Source: an uncultured Oscillospiraceae bacterium (GTDB lineage Bacteria; Bacillota; Clostridia; Oscillospirales; Oscillospiraceae). From it: DNA of 61,067 nt. The stretch is from the NCBI GenBank assembly GCA_910583885.1, contig CAJUAC010000011.1, forward strand, positions 1 to 61,067. Direction: 5' to 3'. The position numbers and the translations under genes were made by a program. Shown here piece after piece: positions 33,987-42,039 of this stretch. The notes under the pieces were generated by a model, which did not search any database, was not told the origin of the DNA, and saw only the letters and a list, made by a program, of their open reading frames with translations. Position 1 is the first letter of the stretch. Each line of letters opens with the position of its first letter.

Positions 33987-34901
33987 TCAGCTCCCTGTAT
34001 GCGGTTGCCCTACCTCCCCTGTGCAGCTCCCGCTGGCAAGCGCATCCAAAACAGCGCCGATATCGCAGTTGATGCAGACTGCGCGGTCTGCAATAGCCTT
34101 TGGTGCAAATGCCCAGCCAGTATTGATACATACATAGACGGCGTTGGGGTTTTCTGACGTATATTCCCAAAAGGGATACTTAATTACCGCCGGTGTGTTC
34201 CCACCCACCCCCAGCTCCAGAAGCACCATCCGCCTCCCTCTGTGACACCGCAGGAAGTCCTGATACCGCCCTGCTGCCTGGTACCACCCATCATCCTGCA
34301 CAAAGCAGTCATCTGTCCGCAGGTTCATCGCCATAGGCCTGCCGCAATGTGGGCAATAGGGGACAAGCTGCGATGGCACCTTCATATCCCGCTGCTCTGC
34401 CTGCATCCGGCGCACCGCTTCTTCGTTATCATAGGTGCTTTGATGGCATGGCCCGGAACACTGCCACAGCCCATAGTCCCCCTGGGTGTAGAACAGCCGC
34501 TTCTTTTCAAAGCCCGCCAGCTGGAACTGGTGATCCACATTAGTTGTGAGGATAAAATAATCTTTATCCCCTATCCATTCCAGGAGCCTCTGATAGACCG
34601 GCTTTGGGGCGCGTACATAGCGGTTTATCATGATTTGCCGGCTCCACCATGCCCATGATTCCTCCCGTGATGCAAATGGGTAAAAACCACCGGAGTACAT
34701 ATCCTGGATACCGTATTTACTGGCAAAATCTTGGAAATACCTTTCAAAGCGCTCCCCGGAGTAGGTCAGCCCCGCTGCCGCGGAAAGCCCTGCACCCGCG
34801 CCGACCAATACAGCCTCCGCCTCTTCAAGCACCTGCTTCAGCTGTCCGGCCTGGTCCCAACAGCTGGCGGTAGATTTCTGCGTCAATATCCTTGAAAACA
34901 T
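33987..34901 (-). CDS. Class M sirtuin (SirTM), NAD-dependent ADP-ribosyltransferase-like
   Basis: This 304-residue protein has the sirtuin NAD site GAGAGLSAAAGL (about 34-45), FILTTNVDHQF (N121 region), and a zinc-finger set C148, C152, C183 and C186. The catalytic His of deacetylases, normally in an HG pair, is Gln140 (TQG). That change defines SirTM enzymes, which in Firmicutes ADP-ribosylate a lipoylated GcvH-L protein. It overlaps the end of the macrodomain gene by 77 nt, and the pair is the known SirTM-macro operon. The usual gcvH-L and lplA2 genes are not adjacent. The start is the only ATG that fits. Confidence 0.85.
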   Translation of the reverse strand: MFSRILTQKSTASCWDQAGQLKQVLEEAEAVLVGAGAGLSAAAGLTYSGERFERYFQDFASKYGIQDMYSGGFYPFASREESWAWWSRQIMINRYVRAPKPVYQRLLEWIGDKDYFILTTNVDHQFQLAGFEKKRLFYTQGDYGLWQCSGPCHQSTYDNEEAVRRMQAEQRDMKVPSQLVPYCPHCGRPMAMNLRTDDCFVQDDGWYQAAGRYQDFLRCHRGRRMVLLELGVGGNTPAVIKYPFWEYTSENPNAVYVCINTGWAFAPKAIADRAVCINCDIGAVLDALASGSCTGEVGQPHTGS

Positions 34902-35637
34902 TCAAGATCACCCTCTTGATGGACGAATCCTGCCGGAGAAAACCGGCAACAGTTTTTATGGCGATTTCAGCGGCTTCCTGATGGGGGAAATGGAATTCCC
35001 CGGTGGAGATGCAGCAGAAGGCCACGCTCTCCAGGCTGTGCTCCGCCGCCAGCTCCAGGCAGGCGCGGTAACAGGATGCCAGCTCCTTGCAGTCCTTGCT
35101 GGTGACGCGGCCATGGACAATGGGGCCCACCGTATGGAGGACGTACCGGGCGGGGAGGTTATATCCCTTCGTCAGCTTGGCCCGGCCAGCTGGCTCCGGA
35201 CTGCCCTGGGCCTGCATGAGCCGATTGCACTCGTCCCGAAGCTGGAGGCCGGCCGCTGAGTGGATGGCGTTGTCAATACAGCCGTGGCAGGGATGGAAGC
35301 AGCCCAGCAGGGCGCTGTTGGCAGCATTGACAACAGCGTCCACCCCCAGCCGGGTGATATCCCCCTGCCAGACGGCGATTTGTGGGTGGGCGGGGACGGT
35401 GGGGAGCCCCATCCCGTCCACCACACCTTTCTCCTCCCGCTCCGCCGACAGCAGCGCATCCTGCACCGCGAGGTACTCCTCCCGCAGCGGCATAGGTGGG
35501 CGGATGTTCATCAGGCTGCGGAGCAGGCGCCGCTGCCCAGCAGCATCCGCCGAAAATGACCGGGCCTGGGGCCTGTAGCCCGGTAGCTCGTCCAGCAGCA
35601 TAGCGTTGATCTGCCGGAGCTGTTCTATACGCTTCAT
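34825..35637 (-). CDS. Zinc-containing macrodomain ADP-ribosylhydrolase
   Basis: This 270-residue protein has a helical N-terminal region and a macrodomain from about 85: WQGDITRLGVDAVVNAANS with the ADP-ribose-binding Asn, then the zinc-binding GCFHPCHGC (about 112-120), and ISTGEFHFP. This zinc cluster marks the Zn-Macro class that removes ADP-ribose placed by SirTM. GGAGGTGGCAGGG precedes the ATG at 35637. It is upstream of, and overlaps, the sirtuin gene, so writer and eraser come from one message. Confidence 0.9.
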   Translation of the reverse strand: MKRIEQLRQINAMLLDELPGYRPQARSFSADAAGQRRLLRSLMNIRPPMPLREEYLAVQDALLSAEREEKGVVDGMGLPTVPAHPQIAVWQGDITRLGVDAVVNAANSALLGCFHPCHGCIDNAIHSAAGLQLRDECNRLMQAQGSPEPAGRAKLTKGYNLPARYVLHTVGPIVHGRVTSKDCKELASCYRACLELAAEHSLESVAFCCISTGEFHFPHQEAAEIAIKTVAGFLRQDSSIKRVILNVFKDIDAEIYRQLLGPGRTAEAGA

Positions 35638-35665
35638 CCCTGCCACCTCCCTGGTTCCATCTGAT

Positions 35666-36295
35666 TTATCCGCTTACCACAGAAATCCTCTCCTGGATAT
35701 GTTGCCCACCAGCAGCCTCATCCACTATGGCGATGGCATAGTCCGCATAGCTGACGGTGCTCTCGCCGCGGCTGTTCAAGGTCAGCTCCTCGCCGCCCAG
35801 GATATATGCCCCGGTGCGTGCGCCCTCTGCCTGGAAATCCCCGGCAGGGCTCACATAGGTCCACTTAACATCCTTCCGCCCCCGCAGGTAGCGGAGCGCC
35901 TCGTCATGGGCCGCCGCCAGGGGCTTAAACGCATCGGGGAAGTCCGGGCCATCTGCCACTGTGGCGGTATGCTCTTGGTTGACATACAGGCTCCCTGCGC
36001 CGCCGACAATAAGCAGCCGCGTGTTGGTGTTGGCCACTGCGCCGCAGAGCTGCTTGACCGCCCGCGGGATCTCCCCGATGGTCTCCGGGGTCCATGCGCC
36101 AAAAGCATCTACCACCACGTCGAAGCCCTCCAGATCAGCGGCCGTCAGCTCAAACAGATCCTTCACAATGGCCTTGGCAGCGGCGGAGCGGTTCTCCCCA
36201 CGGACCACAGCGGTGACGTCCATCCCCCGTCCCAGGGCCTCCTTGACGATCAGACGGCCAGCCTTCCCATTGGCGCAGATAACAGCAACTTTCAT
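35666..36295 (-). CDS. NmrA-like NAD(P)-binding oxidoreductase
   Basis: This 209-residue protein starts MKVAVICANGKAGRLIVKEA, a Rossmann dinucleotide-binding start of the atypical-SDR/NmrA type, and continues with VVVDAFGAW, LLIVGGAGSLY and YVSPAGDF. Such small proteins bind NAD(P)(H) and act as redox sensors or reductases. In many Clostridia the gene is divergent from an hxlR regulator. Here the element at 36388-42488 lies in that divergent region, with hxlR now at 42622. A minus-strand TAAGAT near 36363 and TTTCAA upstream could be its promoter. Confidence 0.8.
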   Translation of the reverse strand: MKVAVICANGKAGRLIVKEALGRGMDVTAVVRGENRSAAAKAIVKDLFELTAADLEGFDVVVDAFGAWTPETIGEIPRAVKQLCGAVANTNTRLLIVGGAGSLYVNQEHTATVADGPDFPDAFKPLAAAHDEALRYLRGRKDVKWTYVSPAGDFQAEGARTGAYILGGEELTLNSRGESTVSYADYAIAIVDEAAGGQHIQERISVVSG

Positions 36296-36387
36296 GTGTT
36301 TATACCTCCATACAGCCGGTTTTTATTGGGAACACCGGGTGTGTTCCCCTTTGCTGCCTGTATCTTAGCAGATGCCCTGGCGTTTGA

Positions 36388-36398
36388 AAAGTACGCAC
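36388..36398. repeat. Candidate attachment core, left (AAAGTACGCAC)
   Basis: The 11-bp match to 42478-42488 lies upstream of nmrA. Inside the element, near each end, are inverted TTTCAGCGTTCAAC-like and GTTGAAACGC segments (about 36446-36465 and 42427-42437) that could be integrase arm sites. Confidence 0.55.
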
Positions 36399-36840
36399 CT
36401 ATTTGTGCCTTGGTTACTTTTCGGTTACTTTTGCGTAGTTTCAAGGGGTTTCAGCGTTCAACTTTTTTTGTTCATGCAGTTACGCGCAGTTTGGAGCAGT
36501 TGGATTTGTGTACTATTTTGTGTACCAGCTATTACCCAAAAACCTAGTTATATCAAGGCTTGCGGCCCTCTGCTTTGTGTACAGTCTGCCGCAAATAGAC
36601 ATGGAGGGCGAAAACCGCCCTCCATGTCGCAGGTCATAGAAAGTGACAATCACTCCGTGCTTATCACTTTCCATGACCTATTATTTTTCCTCCCCTAGAC
36701 CCCGCCAGTATAGGGAAAAATCTATACAAAATTTTGGAGCCAGTTGGTCAATGGTTCCTAAAATCGTTCTGTCGTTGCGAACCCTACCCCCTCTATGGGA
36801 GTGGGGTTAATTTTTTGCCAATTTAGAAAGGAGTAGAGCC
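36399..36840. other. Left end of the element, noncoding, with two strong hairpins
   Basis: No gene is supported. ACATGGAGGGCG/CGCCCTCCATGT pair at 36599-36627, and AGGTCATAGAAAGTGA can pair with TCACTTTCCATGACCT at 36631-36679. Such twin hairpins could be a replication origin for the initiator at 38545, or a boundary terminator; which is not known. Confidence 0.55.
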
Positions 36841-37077
36841 ATGTTAAGCAAAATCTATCGGGAAATTGTCAAGCATGAGCATGATACCGTCAGGCGTGAA
36901 GGGCTGGTTGATGATCTGATTGACCAAGTAACCGAGCCATACAAAGACCAGTTGAGCGACAGAGACATGGAGACATTGAAAGATATTCTAGCGGCTGTCG
37001 CGCTGGCAGGAGAAGAAGCAGGATTTGAAATAGGTGCAAAGTTCGCTATCAGGCTTTTACGGGAATTGACGGACTAA
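36841..37077 (+). CDS. Small acidic helical protein of unknown function
   Basis: This 78-residue protein (MLSKIYREIVKHEHDTVRRE...) is rich in Asp, Glu and Lys with two probable amphipathic helices. It resembles small uncharacterised proteins seen in Clostridia mobile elements. GAAAGGAGTAGAGCC precedes the ATG. It converges on the XRE gene, with stop codons overlapping at 37074-37077. I assign no function. Confidence 0.65.
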   Translation: MLSKIYREIVKHEHDTVRREGLVDDLIDQVTEPYKDQLSDRDMETLKDILAAVALAGEEAGFEIGAKFAIRLLRELTD

Positions 37078-37406
37078 AGTAGGTCAATCATCTGTAAAAT
37101 ACGGCGTTTCTTGTCAATATCGGCATATTTTAGCTTATCCATAATCTGACTATCCAGCGTCATTGTCGCGCTCTTGTCAACTTTGTAGAAATACTCCCCG
37201 CTGATGAAGAAATCAACAGAGCATTCGAGAATATTTGCAATTTTGACGAGGGCAGACAGTGACGGGTGGGCGCGGCCCCCCTCAATGTTGGAAATATGGG
37301 AAGGGTTGACATCCAGCTTATTTGCAATAAATTCCTGCGTCAATCCTTGATTCTGCCGCCGTTCCTTGATTTTTTGGCCAATTTGCTTAAAGTCCAAGTC
37401 TGTCAT
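37074..37406 (-). CDS. XRE-family repressor-like protein
   Basis: This 110-residue protein has an N-terminal Cro/CI helix-turn-helix (IGQKIKERRQNQGLTQEFIA, KLDVNPSHISNIEGGRAHPS) and a short C-terminal region ending KKRRILQMIDLL that may dimerise. The ATG at 37406 follows the GTGAGGG site; the track upstream of it has no conserved part. It is divergent from the membrane-protein genes whose promoter is at 37489-37517, so it probably represses them and itself, as lysogeny-type repressors do. Confidence 0.85.
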   Translation of the reverse strand: MTDLDFKQIGQKIKERRQNQGLTQEFIANKLDVNPSHISNIEGGRAHPSLSALVKIANILECSVDFFISGEYFYKVDKSATMTLDSQIMDKLKYADIDKKRRILQMIDLL

Positions 37407-37488
37407 ACCCTCACCCCCTACCCTTGTAATATGTCCCAATTTTAATATACTTGCGTTATTAGGGTAAGGAGTTAAAAGAAAATAACAT

Positions 37489-37517
37489 TTGCAATAGCTA
37501 ATGTTTTGTGATATACT
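37489..37517 (+). promoter_or_regulatory. Promoter divergent from the XRE gene
   Basis: TTGCAA at 37489-37494 and TATACT at 37512-37517 have a 17-bp spacer, upstream of the small genes at 37618 and 37958 and opposite to the XRE gene. Confidence 0.65.
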
Positions 37518-37617
37518 GTCGAACGTGAATATCTGCTTCTCCCCGTATAGGAAGAAGCTGGAAAATACGATCCATAGGGACAACCACAAATTCACTCATA
37601 CGAAAGGACTAGAAAAT

Positions 37618-37941
37618 ATGTTGAAGTGGACACTTGTTTCTGTAGGAGCTATCATTGCGGGGCTGGTATCGGCTCTTGTCTGGTCAAACACTGTTCTGAC
37701 AATTATATGCTTGATTGTGTTGCTCATATCTGCTTATATGGGCGATGAAAGTAATATAAAAGCAAACGGAAAGAGAAAAGCACTAATTGAAAAATACTAT
37801 GATACATACGGCGATCGTTTATTACAATCGGATGAATTGCTAAAAAAACTTGCAAAAGAAGTTGGCTATATAGGTCCCATCAATCAAAAGCAGATTGATA
37901 TACTAACCTTTGATATACGTTCATTCAAATATAAGAAATGA
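37618..37941 (+). CDS. Small membrane protein of the element
   Basis: This 107-residue protein has two hydrophobic segments in its first 40 residues (WTLVSVGAIIAGLVSALVWS and VLTIICLIVLLISAYMG) and a Lys-rich cytoplasmic tail (KRKALIEKYYDTYGDRLL, LKKLAKEVGYIG). It is AT-rich. CGAAAGGACT precedes the ATG. I see no family. It is followed 16 bp on by a second small membrane gene, and both appear to be under the promoter at 37489. Confidence 0.6.
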   Translation: MLKWTLVSVGAIIAGLVSALVWSNTVLTIICLIVLLISAYMGDESNIKANGKRKALIEKYYDTYGDRLLQSDELLKKLAKEVGYIGPINQKQIDILTFDIRSFKYKK

Positions 37942-37957
37942 CGCAAAGGAGGTCAAT

Positions 37958-38182
37958 ATGAACATAATTGTACTTATAATTATTGGGATTGGCATTTATT
38001 TTCTTGTGTCTGGTAAAGCCAGTGCTGGGAACGTAGGAAAATTCTGGTTAGGAATCCTAGCCAAAGGATTTTACTCAGTAATAGCAATCGGATTATGTAT
38101 GGCAATCCCCATCCCTGTTGTAAATGTTATTTTAGCTATCTATTTTGTTTTGCAAATCTGGAAAAGCCCTGTTGACTTGTAG
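37958..38182 (+). CDS. Second small membrane protein of the element
   Basis: This 74-residue protein has an N-terminal hydrophobic segment (NIIVLIIIGIGIYFLVSG) and a C-terminal one (VIAIGLCMAIPIPVVNVILA) with a short linker. Size and shape recall holins or small plasmid immunity proteins, but no motif decides. AAAGGAGGTC precedes the ATG. It ends 55 bp before a terminator. Confidence 0.6.
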   Translation: MNIIVLIIIGIGIYFLVSGKASAGNVGKFWLGILAKGFYSVIAIGLCMAIPIPVVNVILAIYFVLQIWKSPVDL

Positions 38183-38544
38183 TAGCACTACCATAACAGG
38201 ACAGCCGTACACAGGCCGAAAATGTAACATGAAGAAGGGCGATACCTCACGCGGGGTATCGCCCCTCTCCCGTTCTTAGGGAAAAATGAAGCATATTCGG
38301 AGATAATAGGCGGTCAATCCAGCGTAAAGTCTCGAAATAATATACCAAATCGGCAAAACTATCAGACCAGGGGTGCTGTCAACTCATGACCCATGTCCTA
38401 TTTTATGATCTTTTATTCTCCGCTAAAATATCTTATGCTATGCTCCAGTATTTTCCCAATTCACGCCGATAGGCGGGAAGAAGATGGGCTTGATTCTTTG
38501 GGGCTGTCACCCGGCGCGTCCCGTTGGGACGCGCCGAGCGGTCC
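38183..38544. other. Intergenic stretch with a terminator hairpin at 38237-38264
   Basis: GGGCGATACC and GGTATCGCCC form a stem around TCACGCGG, ending the small-gene transcript. Beyond it I see only AT-rich DNA and part of a GACGCGCC inverted repeat near 38516-38541 (GGCGCGTCCC/GGGACGCGCC), a probable terminator for the converging rep gene. Confidence 0.55.
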
Positions 38545-39537
38545 CTATCGTAATAGAGGGACGGGGGCCAAATCGTGTCCGCCCTCTGCAACAATGCAAT
38601 GTAAATCATGCTCATAGAGCCGCTTGCGGATATAGGCAATCTGCCCCGCTGTGAATTGGCTCTTGATGGTGGCAGGGTACACACCACGCCCATTGACCAG
38701 CCTGATATATTGCTTTGCCCGTTGGAGCGTGGGCCGCTTGGAGAAAATCAAGGGTAGTTGTTCCCTCATGTGTTCCCTGCTGATGATCTGATGATGTAGG
38801 CCCAACCGCTCGATCATTCGATTGATACGTTCCCGCTGGAAATCCTCTTTCATTACATCGGCCAGCGTGACAGACGGGGCATGGTTGAAGAAGTGCCGCA
38901 GAACCCGCCGCCGAAATTGAAATTCCAGACGGAGAAAATCATGTAGGCTGTCGCACAGCTCTAGGTATCGCTCAAATTCTTTGTCAAGGTCCTTTAAGTC
39001 TCTATCCTGTATTTCTTGTAGTTTTGGGTAAATCCGAACTACCGTTCCCGCCGCTTTGTGGCGTTTTAAGACACTATTCAAATAAAACGTGTTCTTATAT
39101 TGGCAGGGGATGTAAGCGCCGAGGAAGAGCCTGGAATAGGCTCCTAGATACCATTGGCGCTGTCCTGGGTCAATACGGTGAAGAAGAAACAGGTCTACCC
39201 GAGAGACTTCCCAGGTGGCTACATCACAGACGGGAACGCTGACGATTTCAGACAAAATACTATTGACCTGCTCATAAAGAACAGCATCCAGATTTTCCAT
39301 ATCCAGCGGAAAAAGGTTACTGCCTCTTACCAGCCTGGGGACGGAAAGTGTTACCCATAATTCCCCATAGGTATGCCGATAGGCATAAAAGTGACAGGTC
39401 AATCCTTTGTATCTGATGAAGAAGTGACTATCTCGTACATTGGCTTTCCTAAAATATTTCCACGGCACAGAATGATTCAGTACCAGGGGTGTACTAAGCT
39501 GATGGTAAATTCTAACGGTATCTATATGACATCGCAT
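38545..39537 (-). CDS. Phage/plasmid replication initiator (gene II/CRI-like)
   Basis: This 330-residue protein resembles the phage-CRI/gene II family of rolling-circle initiators: an N-terminal MRCHIDTVRI strand, ATWEVSRVDLFLLHRID in the middle, and the block VVRIYPKLQEI (near 165-175), which matches the IYxKxxE active-site layout of that family, followed by LRLEFQFRRRVL. It would nick an origin and start rolling-circle replication of the excised element. No Zot or coat genes accompany it. GGAAGGGGGCG precedes the ATG. It is driven by the divergent promoter at 39571-39600. Confidence 0.6.
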   Translation of the reverse strand: MRCHIDTVRIYHQLSTPLVLNHSVPWKYFRKANVRDSHFFIRYKGLTCHFYAYRHTYGELWVTLSVPRLVRGSNLFPLDMENLDAVLYEQVNSILSEIVSVPVCDVATWEVSRVDLFLLHRIDPGQRQWYLGAYSRLFLGAYIPCQYKNTFYLNSVLKRHKAAGTVVRIYPKLQEIQDRDLKDLDKEFERYLELCDSLHDFLRLEFQFRRRVLRHFFNHAPSVTLADVMKEDFQRERINRMIERLGLHHQIISREHMREQLPLIFSKRPTLQRAKQYIRLVNGRGVYPATIKSQFTAGQIAYIRKRLYEHDLHCIVAEGGHDLAPVPLLR

Positions 39538-39570
39538 TGTATACGCCCCCTTCCATGACGTAGTATAGCA

Positions 39571-39653
39571 TGGTCACTTCCAGTTGTCAATATAAATATT
39601 ATATTTAATAAAAATAAAATAATATTGACAACTGAGTAATCATTGAGTATAAT
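39571..39653. promoter_or_regulatory. Divergent consensus promoters sharing an inverted-repeat operator
   Basis: Plus strand: TTGACA at 39625-39630, 17 bp, TATAAT at 39648-39653, driving the XRE gene. Minus strand: TTGACA at 39600-39595, 17 bp, TATACT at 39577-39572, driving rep. AGTTGTCAATAT (39592-39603) and ATATTGACAACT (39622-39633) are perfect inverted arms covering both -35 boxes, so one repressor could close both promoters. Confidence 0.75.
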
Positions 39654-39727
39654 AACTTTATCGAGAATCTTCCATATTGTAAAGTTTGATTGTGGACACT
39701 TAACTATTATCAGAAAGGATGATGAAA

Positions 39728-40264
39728 ATGTATCGGATTGATGAAGCGGTCAAGTACAATCTAAAGGCTCTGCGGTTGGATCGCGGTCTGACGCAACAGG
39801 CCCTGGCTGACTTGGCAGGAGTGTCGAAGCAGACTGTCAGCAACGTCGAGAAGGGCCAGGGGGCCAATAGCAGGACATTAGAGCGCATTGCGGAATGTCT
39901 GGAAGTTTCCCCCCTTACCTTTTTCAAAGAGCCAGAGAAGGGCGCAGACATTGAATTTAAGCGGGTATCTGCCAAAGCCGCAAAATTCAACACAGCACAG
40001 TATACCGCCACATTGGGACAAGCCGTGGACTGCATTGTAAAGGACGTTGCAGGACGGATATACACTATCAGCGTCATGCCAACAGTCCAGTCAGTGTTTA
40101 CAGAGAACAGGGACAGACTGCTTGACGGCCTGAACGCCGAGAGAAGCGGCACGAATTATTCTGTGCTGGCTACCTTTGAAGAAGCTATTCTCCAACAACT
40201 AAAAAAATCCATCTTCCCCAACGAGAACATGGACGATGATATAGACGAGCTGGTGGAGGATTGA
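39728..40264 (+). CDS. XRE-family regulator with C-terminal domain
   Basis: This 178-residue protein has an N-terminal helix-turn-helix (YNLKALRLDRGLTQQALADL, GVSKQTVSNVEKGQGANSRT) and a C-terminal part of about 110 residues with no recognised motif. It reads from a consensus promoter that overlaps an inverted repeat, so it probably represses its own gene and the divergent rep gene. The start is uncertain among ATG 39719, 39722 and 39728; the last is 8 bp from AAAGGA. Its stop is 3 bp before the Xis-like gene. Confidence 0.8.
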   Translation: MYRIDEAVKYNLKALRLDRGLTQQALADLAGVSKQTVSNVEKGQGANSRTLERIAECLEVSPLTFFKEPEKGADIEFKRVSAKAAKFNTAQYTATLGQAVDCIVKDVAGRIYTISVMPTVQSVFTENRDRLLDGLNAERSGTNYSVLATFEEAILQQLKKSIFPNENMDDDIDELVED

Positions 40265-40267
40265 CAA

Positions 40268-40540
40268 ATGTTCAAGGTAGTATATCCCAATAAACCACAA
40301 CCACAACCACAGCCACAGCCTAAGAAGAAAAAGACTGCTGTTAATCTCGACAACCGACTGTTAGTCAATACCTCTGAACTCATGCTTGCGCTGGGCTGTG
40401 GACGCCCTTCGGCGATTGAGATCGGAAGCAAAGCAGGCGCGCGGGTAATGCTGGGCCGAAAAGTCGCGTGGAATCTGGCGGCTGTGCGAAGGTATCTCGA
40501 TAGCACCACCGAAGCCCAACGCCCCGTATTATTGCGGTAG
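40268..40540 (+). CDS. Xis-like DNA-binding protein
   Basis: This 90-residue protein has an N-terminal run of five PQ dipeptides followed by KKKK, then a small winged-helix/excisionase-type domain: LLVNTSELMLALGCGRPSAI, GARVMLGRKVAWNLAAVRRY. This resembles Tn916-type excisionase or MerR-like helix-turn-helix proteins, and its place just before the integrase supports a role in excision. The PQ repeat is encoded by a tandem CCACAA/CCACAG tract and may vary in length. A 12-bp stem terminator follows at 40546-40572. Confidence 0.65.
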   Translation: MFKVVYPNKPQPQPQPQPKKKKTAVNLDNRLLVNTSELMLALGCGRPSAIEIGSKAGARVMLGRKVAWNLAAVRRYLDSTTEAQRPVLLR

Positions 40541-40545
40541 TGTTC

Positions 40546-40572
40546 CGGCAACGCTCCTGCGGAGCGTTGCCG
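40546..40572 (+). terminator. Terminator hairpin after the Xis-like gene
   Basis: CGGCAACGCTCC and GGAGCGTTGCCG form a perfect 12-bp stem with a 3-nt loop 6 bp after the stop codon. A second hairpin (GGAACGCCCTG/CAGGGCGTTCC, 40682-40723) lies just before the integrase gene. Confidence 0.6.
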
Positions 40573-40756
40573 TCACCAACAAATCAAATGAGAGGAAGTG
40601 ATAACCTTATGTACCCACGCATGAGAAAAGAGCCAGGAGCCACCGTCCAAAGTCACTCCTAGCCCTTTTTTCAGATCACAGGGAACGCCCTGCAAAAACA
40701 GTATAACATGGTCAGGGCGTTCCTTCAACTACTTTTTTACAGGAGGAATGACGATC

Positions 40757-41977
40757 ATGGCACTAGACAAAAACGGCAAGCAGCTCCCACGGGGAGTATC
40801 GTACAAGGCCGACAAGGGCTTGTATATGGCCCGCTTCATGTTTGAAGGGCAACAACACACCAGCTACCACAAGGACGTAAAATCAGCCCAAAAATGGCTG
40901 AGAGACGCGAGGTACGAGGTGGAACACGGCTTAGCAGGCCGCGCGGATAAACTTAGCCTAGATAGCTGGTACACGGTATGGATGGAACAATATAAAATTC
41001 CTTCCATCAAAGAAACAAGTGCTTTGAATTACGCTCAAATGTACGCACATTACATACAACCCGTTTTAGGCAAAATGCACTTGTCAAAAATCAAGCCCCT
41101 TCATATTAAGCAAATCTACAATGATTTGTTGGAAAGGGGATTGGCACCCAAGTCAATTTCCAACATTCAAGGTATGTTCTATGATCTGATGGAAATTGCA
41201 GTTAAGAACGATTTAATCATCAAAAACCCTTGCGCTGGTGTGACCATTCCAAAGGCTGAAAAGACAGAGCGCCGCGTCCTGACGATAGCGGAACAAGCAA
41301 AAGTGATGGAATACTTGAAGCACGATGAATGGAAATATTTAGAACCCCTGGTGACAGTTATGCTTGGCACGGGCCTGAGAATTGGGGAAATCCTTGGGCT
41401 AACTTGGTCTGATATCGATTTTGAAGAAAATCAGATCACGGTCAATAAAACCTTGGTCTACCCTAAAAGTATGAAGGACGGGAAGCACAGATTCAAATAC
41501 CAGACCCCTAAGACCCGTGACAGTGCAAGGACAATTCCTATGTTAGCAGATGTAGCAACGGCCCTTCGGCACCAGTGGCGCAACCAGAGCCGCCTAAGAT
41601 TATTTGTTGGGGCCGAGTGGGAGCCGCTAGAAGGTTTCGAGCATTTAGTATTTCCCAACTTTAACGGTAGGCCATACCAAAATGGTGAGATACGAGGATT
41701 CTTTATCAAGCTGGTAAAAGAGATCAACGCTGACGAACAGGCCCTTGCCGCCAAAGAGGGCAGAGAACCTGTCTTGATGGAACATTTTAGCCCCCATTCA
41801 CTCAGGCATAGCTTTGCTACGCGCTGTTTTGAGGCTGATTTGCCACCCAAAACGGTGCAAGCATTTCTAGGTCACGCAAGCGTCCAGTTGACGATGGACT
41901 TGTACACGCATGTTGCGGAGGACAAAAAGAAGGCTGATATGCAAAAGCTGGAAGTGCTGTACAAAACTATAAATTAA
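40757..41977 (+). CDS. int: Tyrosine recombinase (integrase)
   Basis: This 406-residue protein has an AP2-like arm-binding N-terminus, a SAM-like core-binding domain (about 60-150) and the catalytic domain with Arg in GTGLRIGEILGL, the HSLRHSFATR (HxxR) box, LGHASVQLTMDLYTHV with the nucleophile Tyr. Architecture matches Tn916/phage integrases. AGGAGG lies 10 bp before ATG 40757; the ATG at 40748 is too close to that site. It lies next to the right end of the element and would act on the AAAGTACGCAC sites. Confidence 0.93.
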   Translation: MALDKNGKQLPRGVSYKADKGLYMARFMFEGQQHTSYHKDVKSAQKWLRDARYEVEHGLAGRADKLSLDSWYTVWMEQYKIPSIKETSALNYAQMYAHYIQPVLGKMHLSKIKPLHIKQIYNDLLERGLAPKSISNIQGMFYDLMEIAVKNDLIIKNPCAGVTIPKAEKTERRVLTIAEQAKVMEYLKHDEWKYLEPLVTVMLGTGLRIGEILGLTWSDIDFEENQITVNKTLVYPKSMKDGKHRFKYQTPKTRDSARTIPMLADVATALRHQWRNQSRLRLFVGAEWEPLEGFEHLVFPNFNGRPYQNGEIRGFFIKLVKEINADEQALAAKEGREPVLMEHFSPHSLRHSFATRCFEADLPPKTVQAFLGHASVQLTMDLYTHVAEDKKKADMQKLEVLYKTIN

Positions 41978-41984
41978 CAAAATG

Positions 41985-42017
41985 CGGCCTACACGGTTTT
42001 GAGCCGTGTAGGCCGTA
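41985..42017 (+). terminator. Terminator after the integrase
   Basis: GGCCTACACGG and CCGTGTAGGCC form a perfect 11-bp stem with a TTTTGAG loop 8 bp after the int stop codon. Confidence 0.65.
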
Positions 42018-42039
42018 TGCCACGAAAGGAGTTGTTCCC

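Noticed and set aside
40261..40273. TTGACAAATGTTC in the element, matching the cargo-flank motif
   Set aside because: It is explained by the stop codon of one gene and the start of the next (TGA CAA ATG TTC); the rest of the 21-nt motif is missing.
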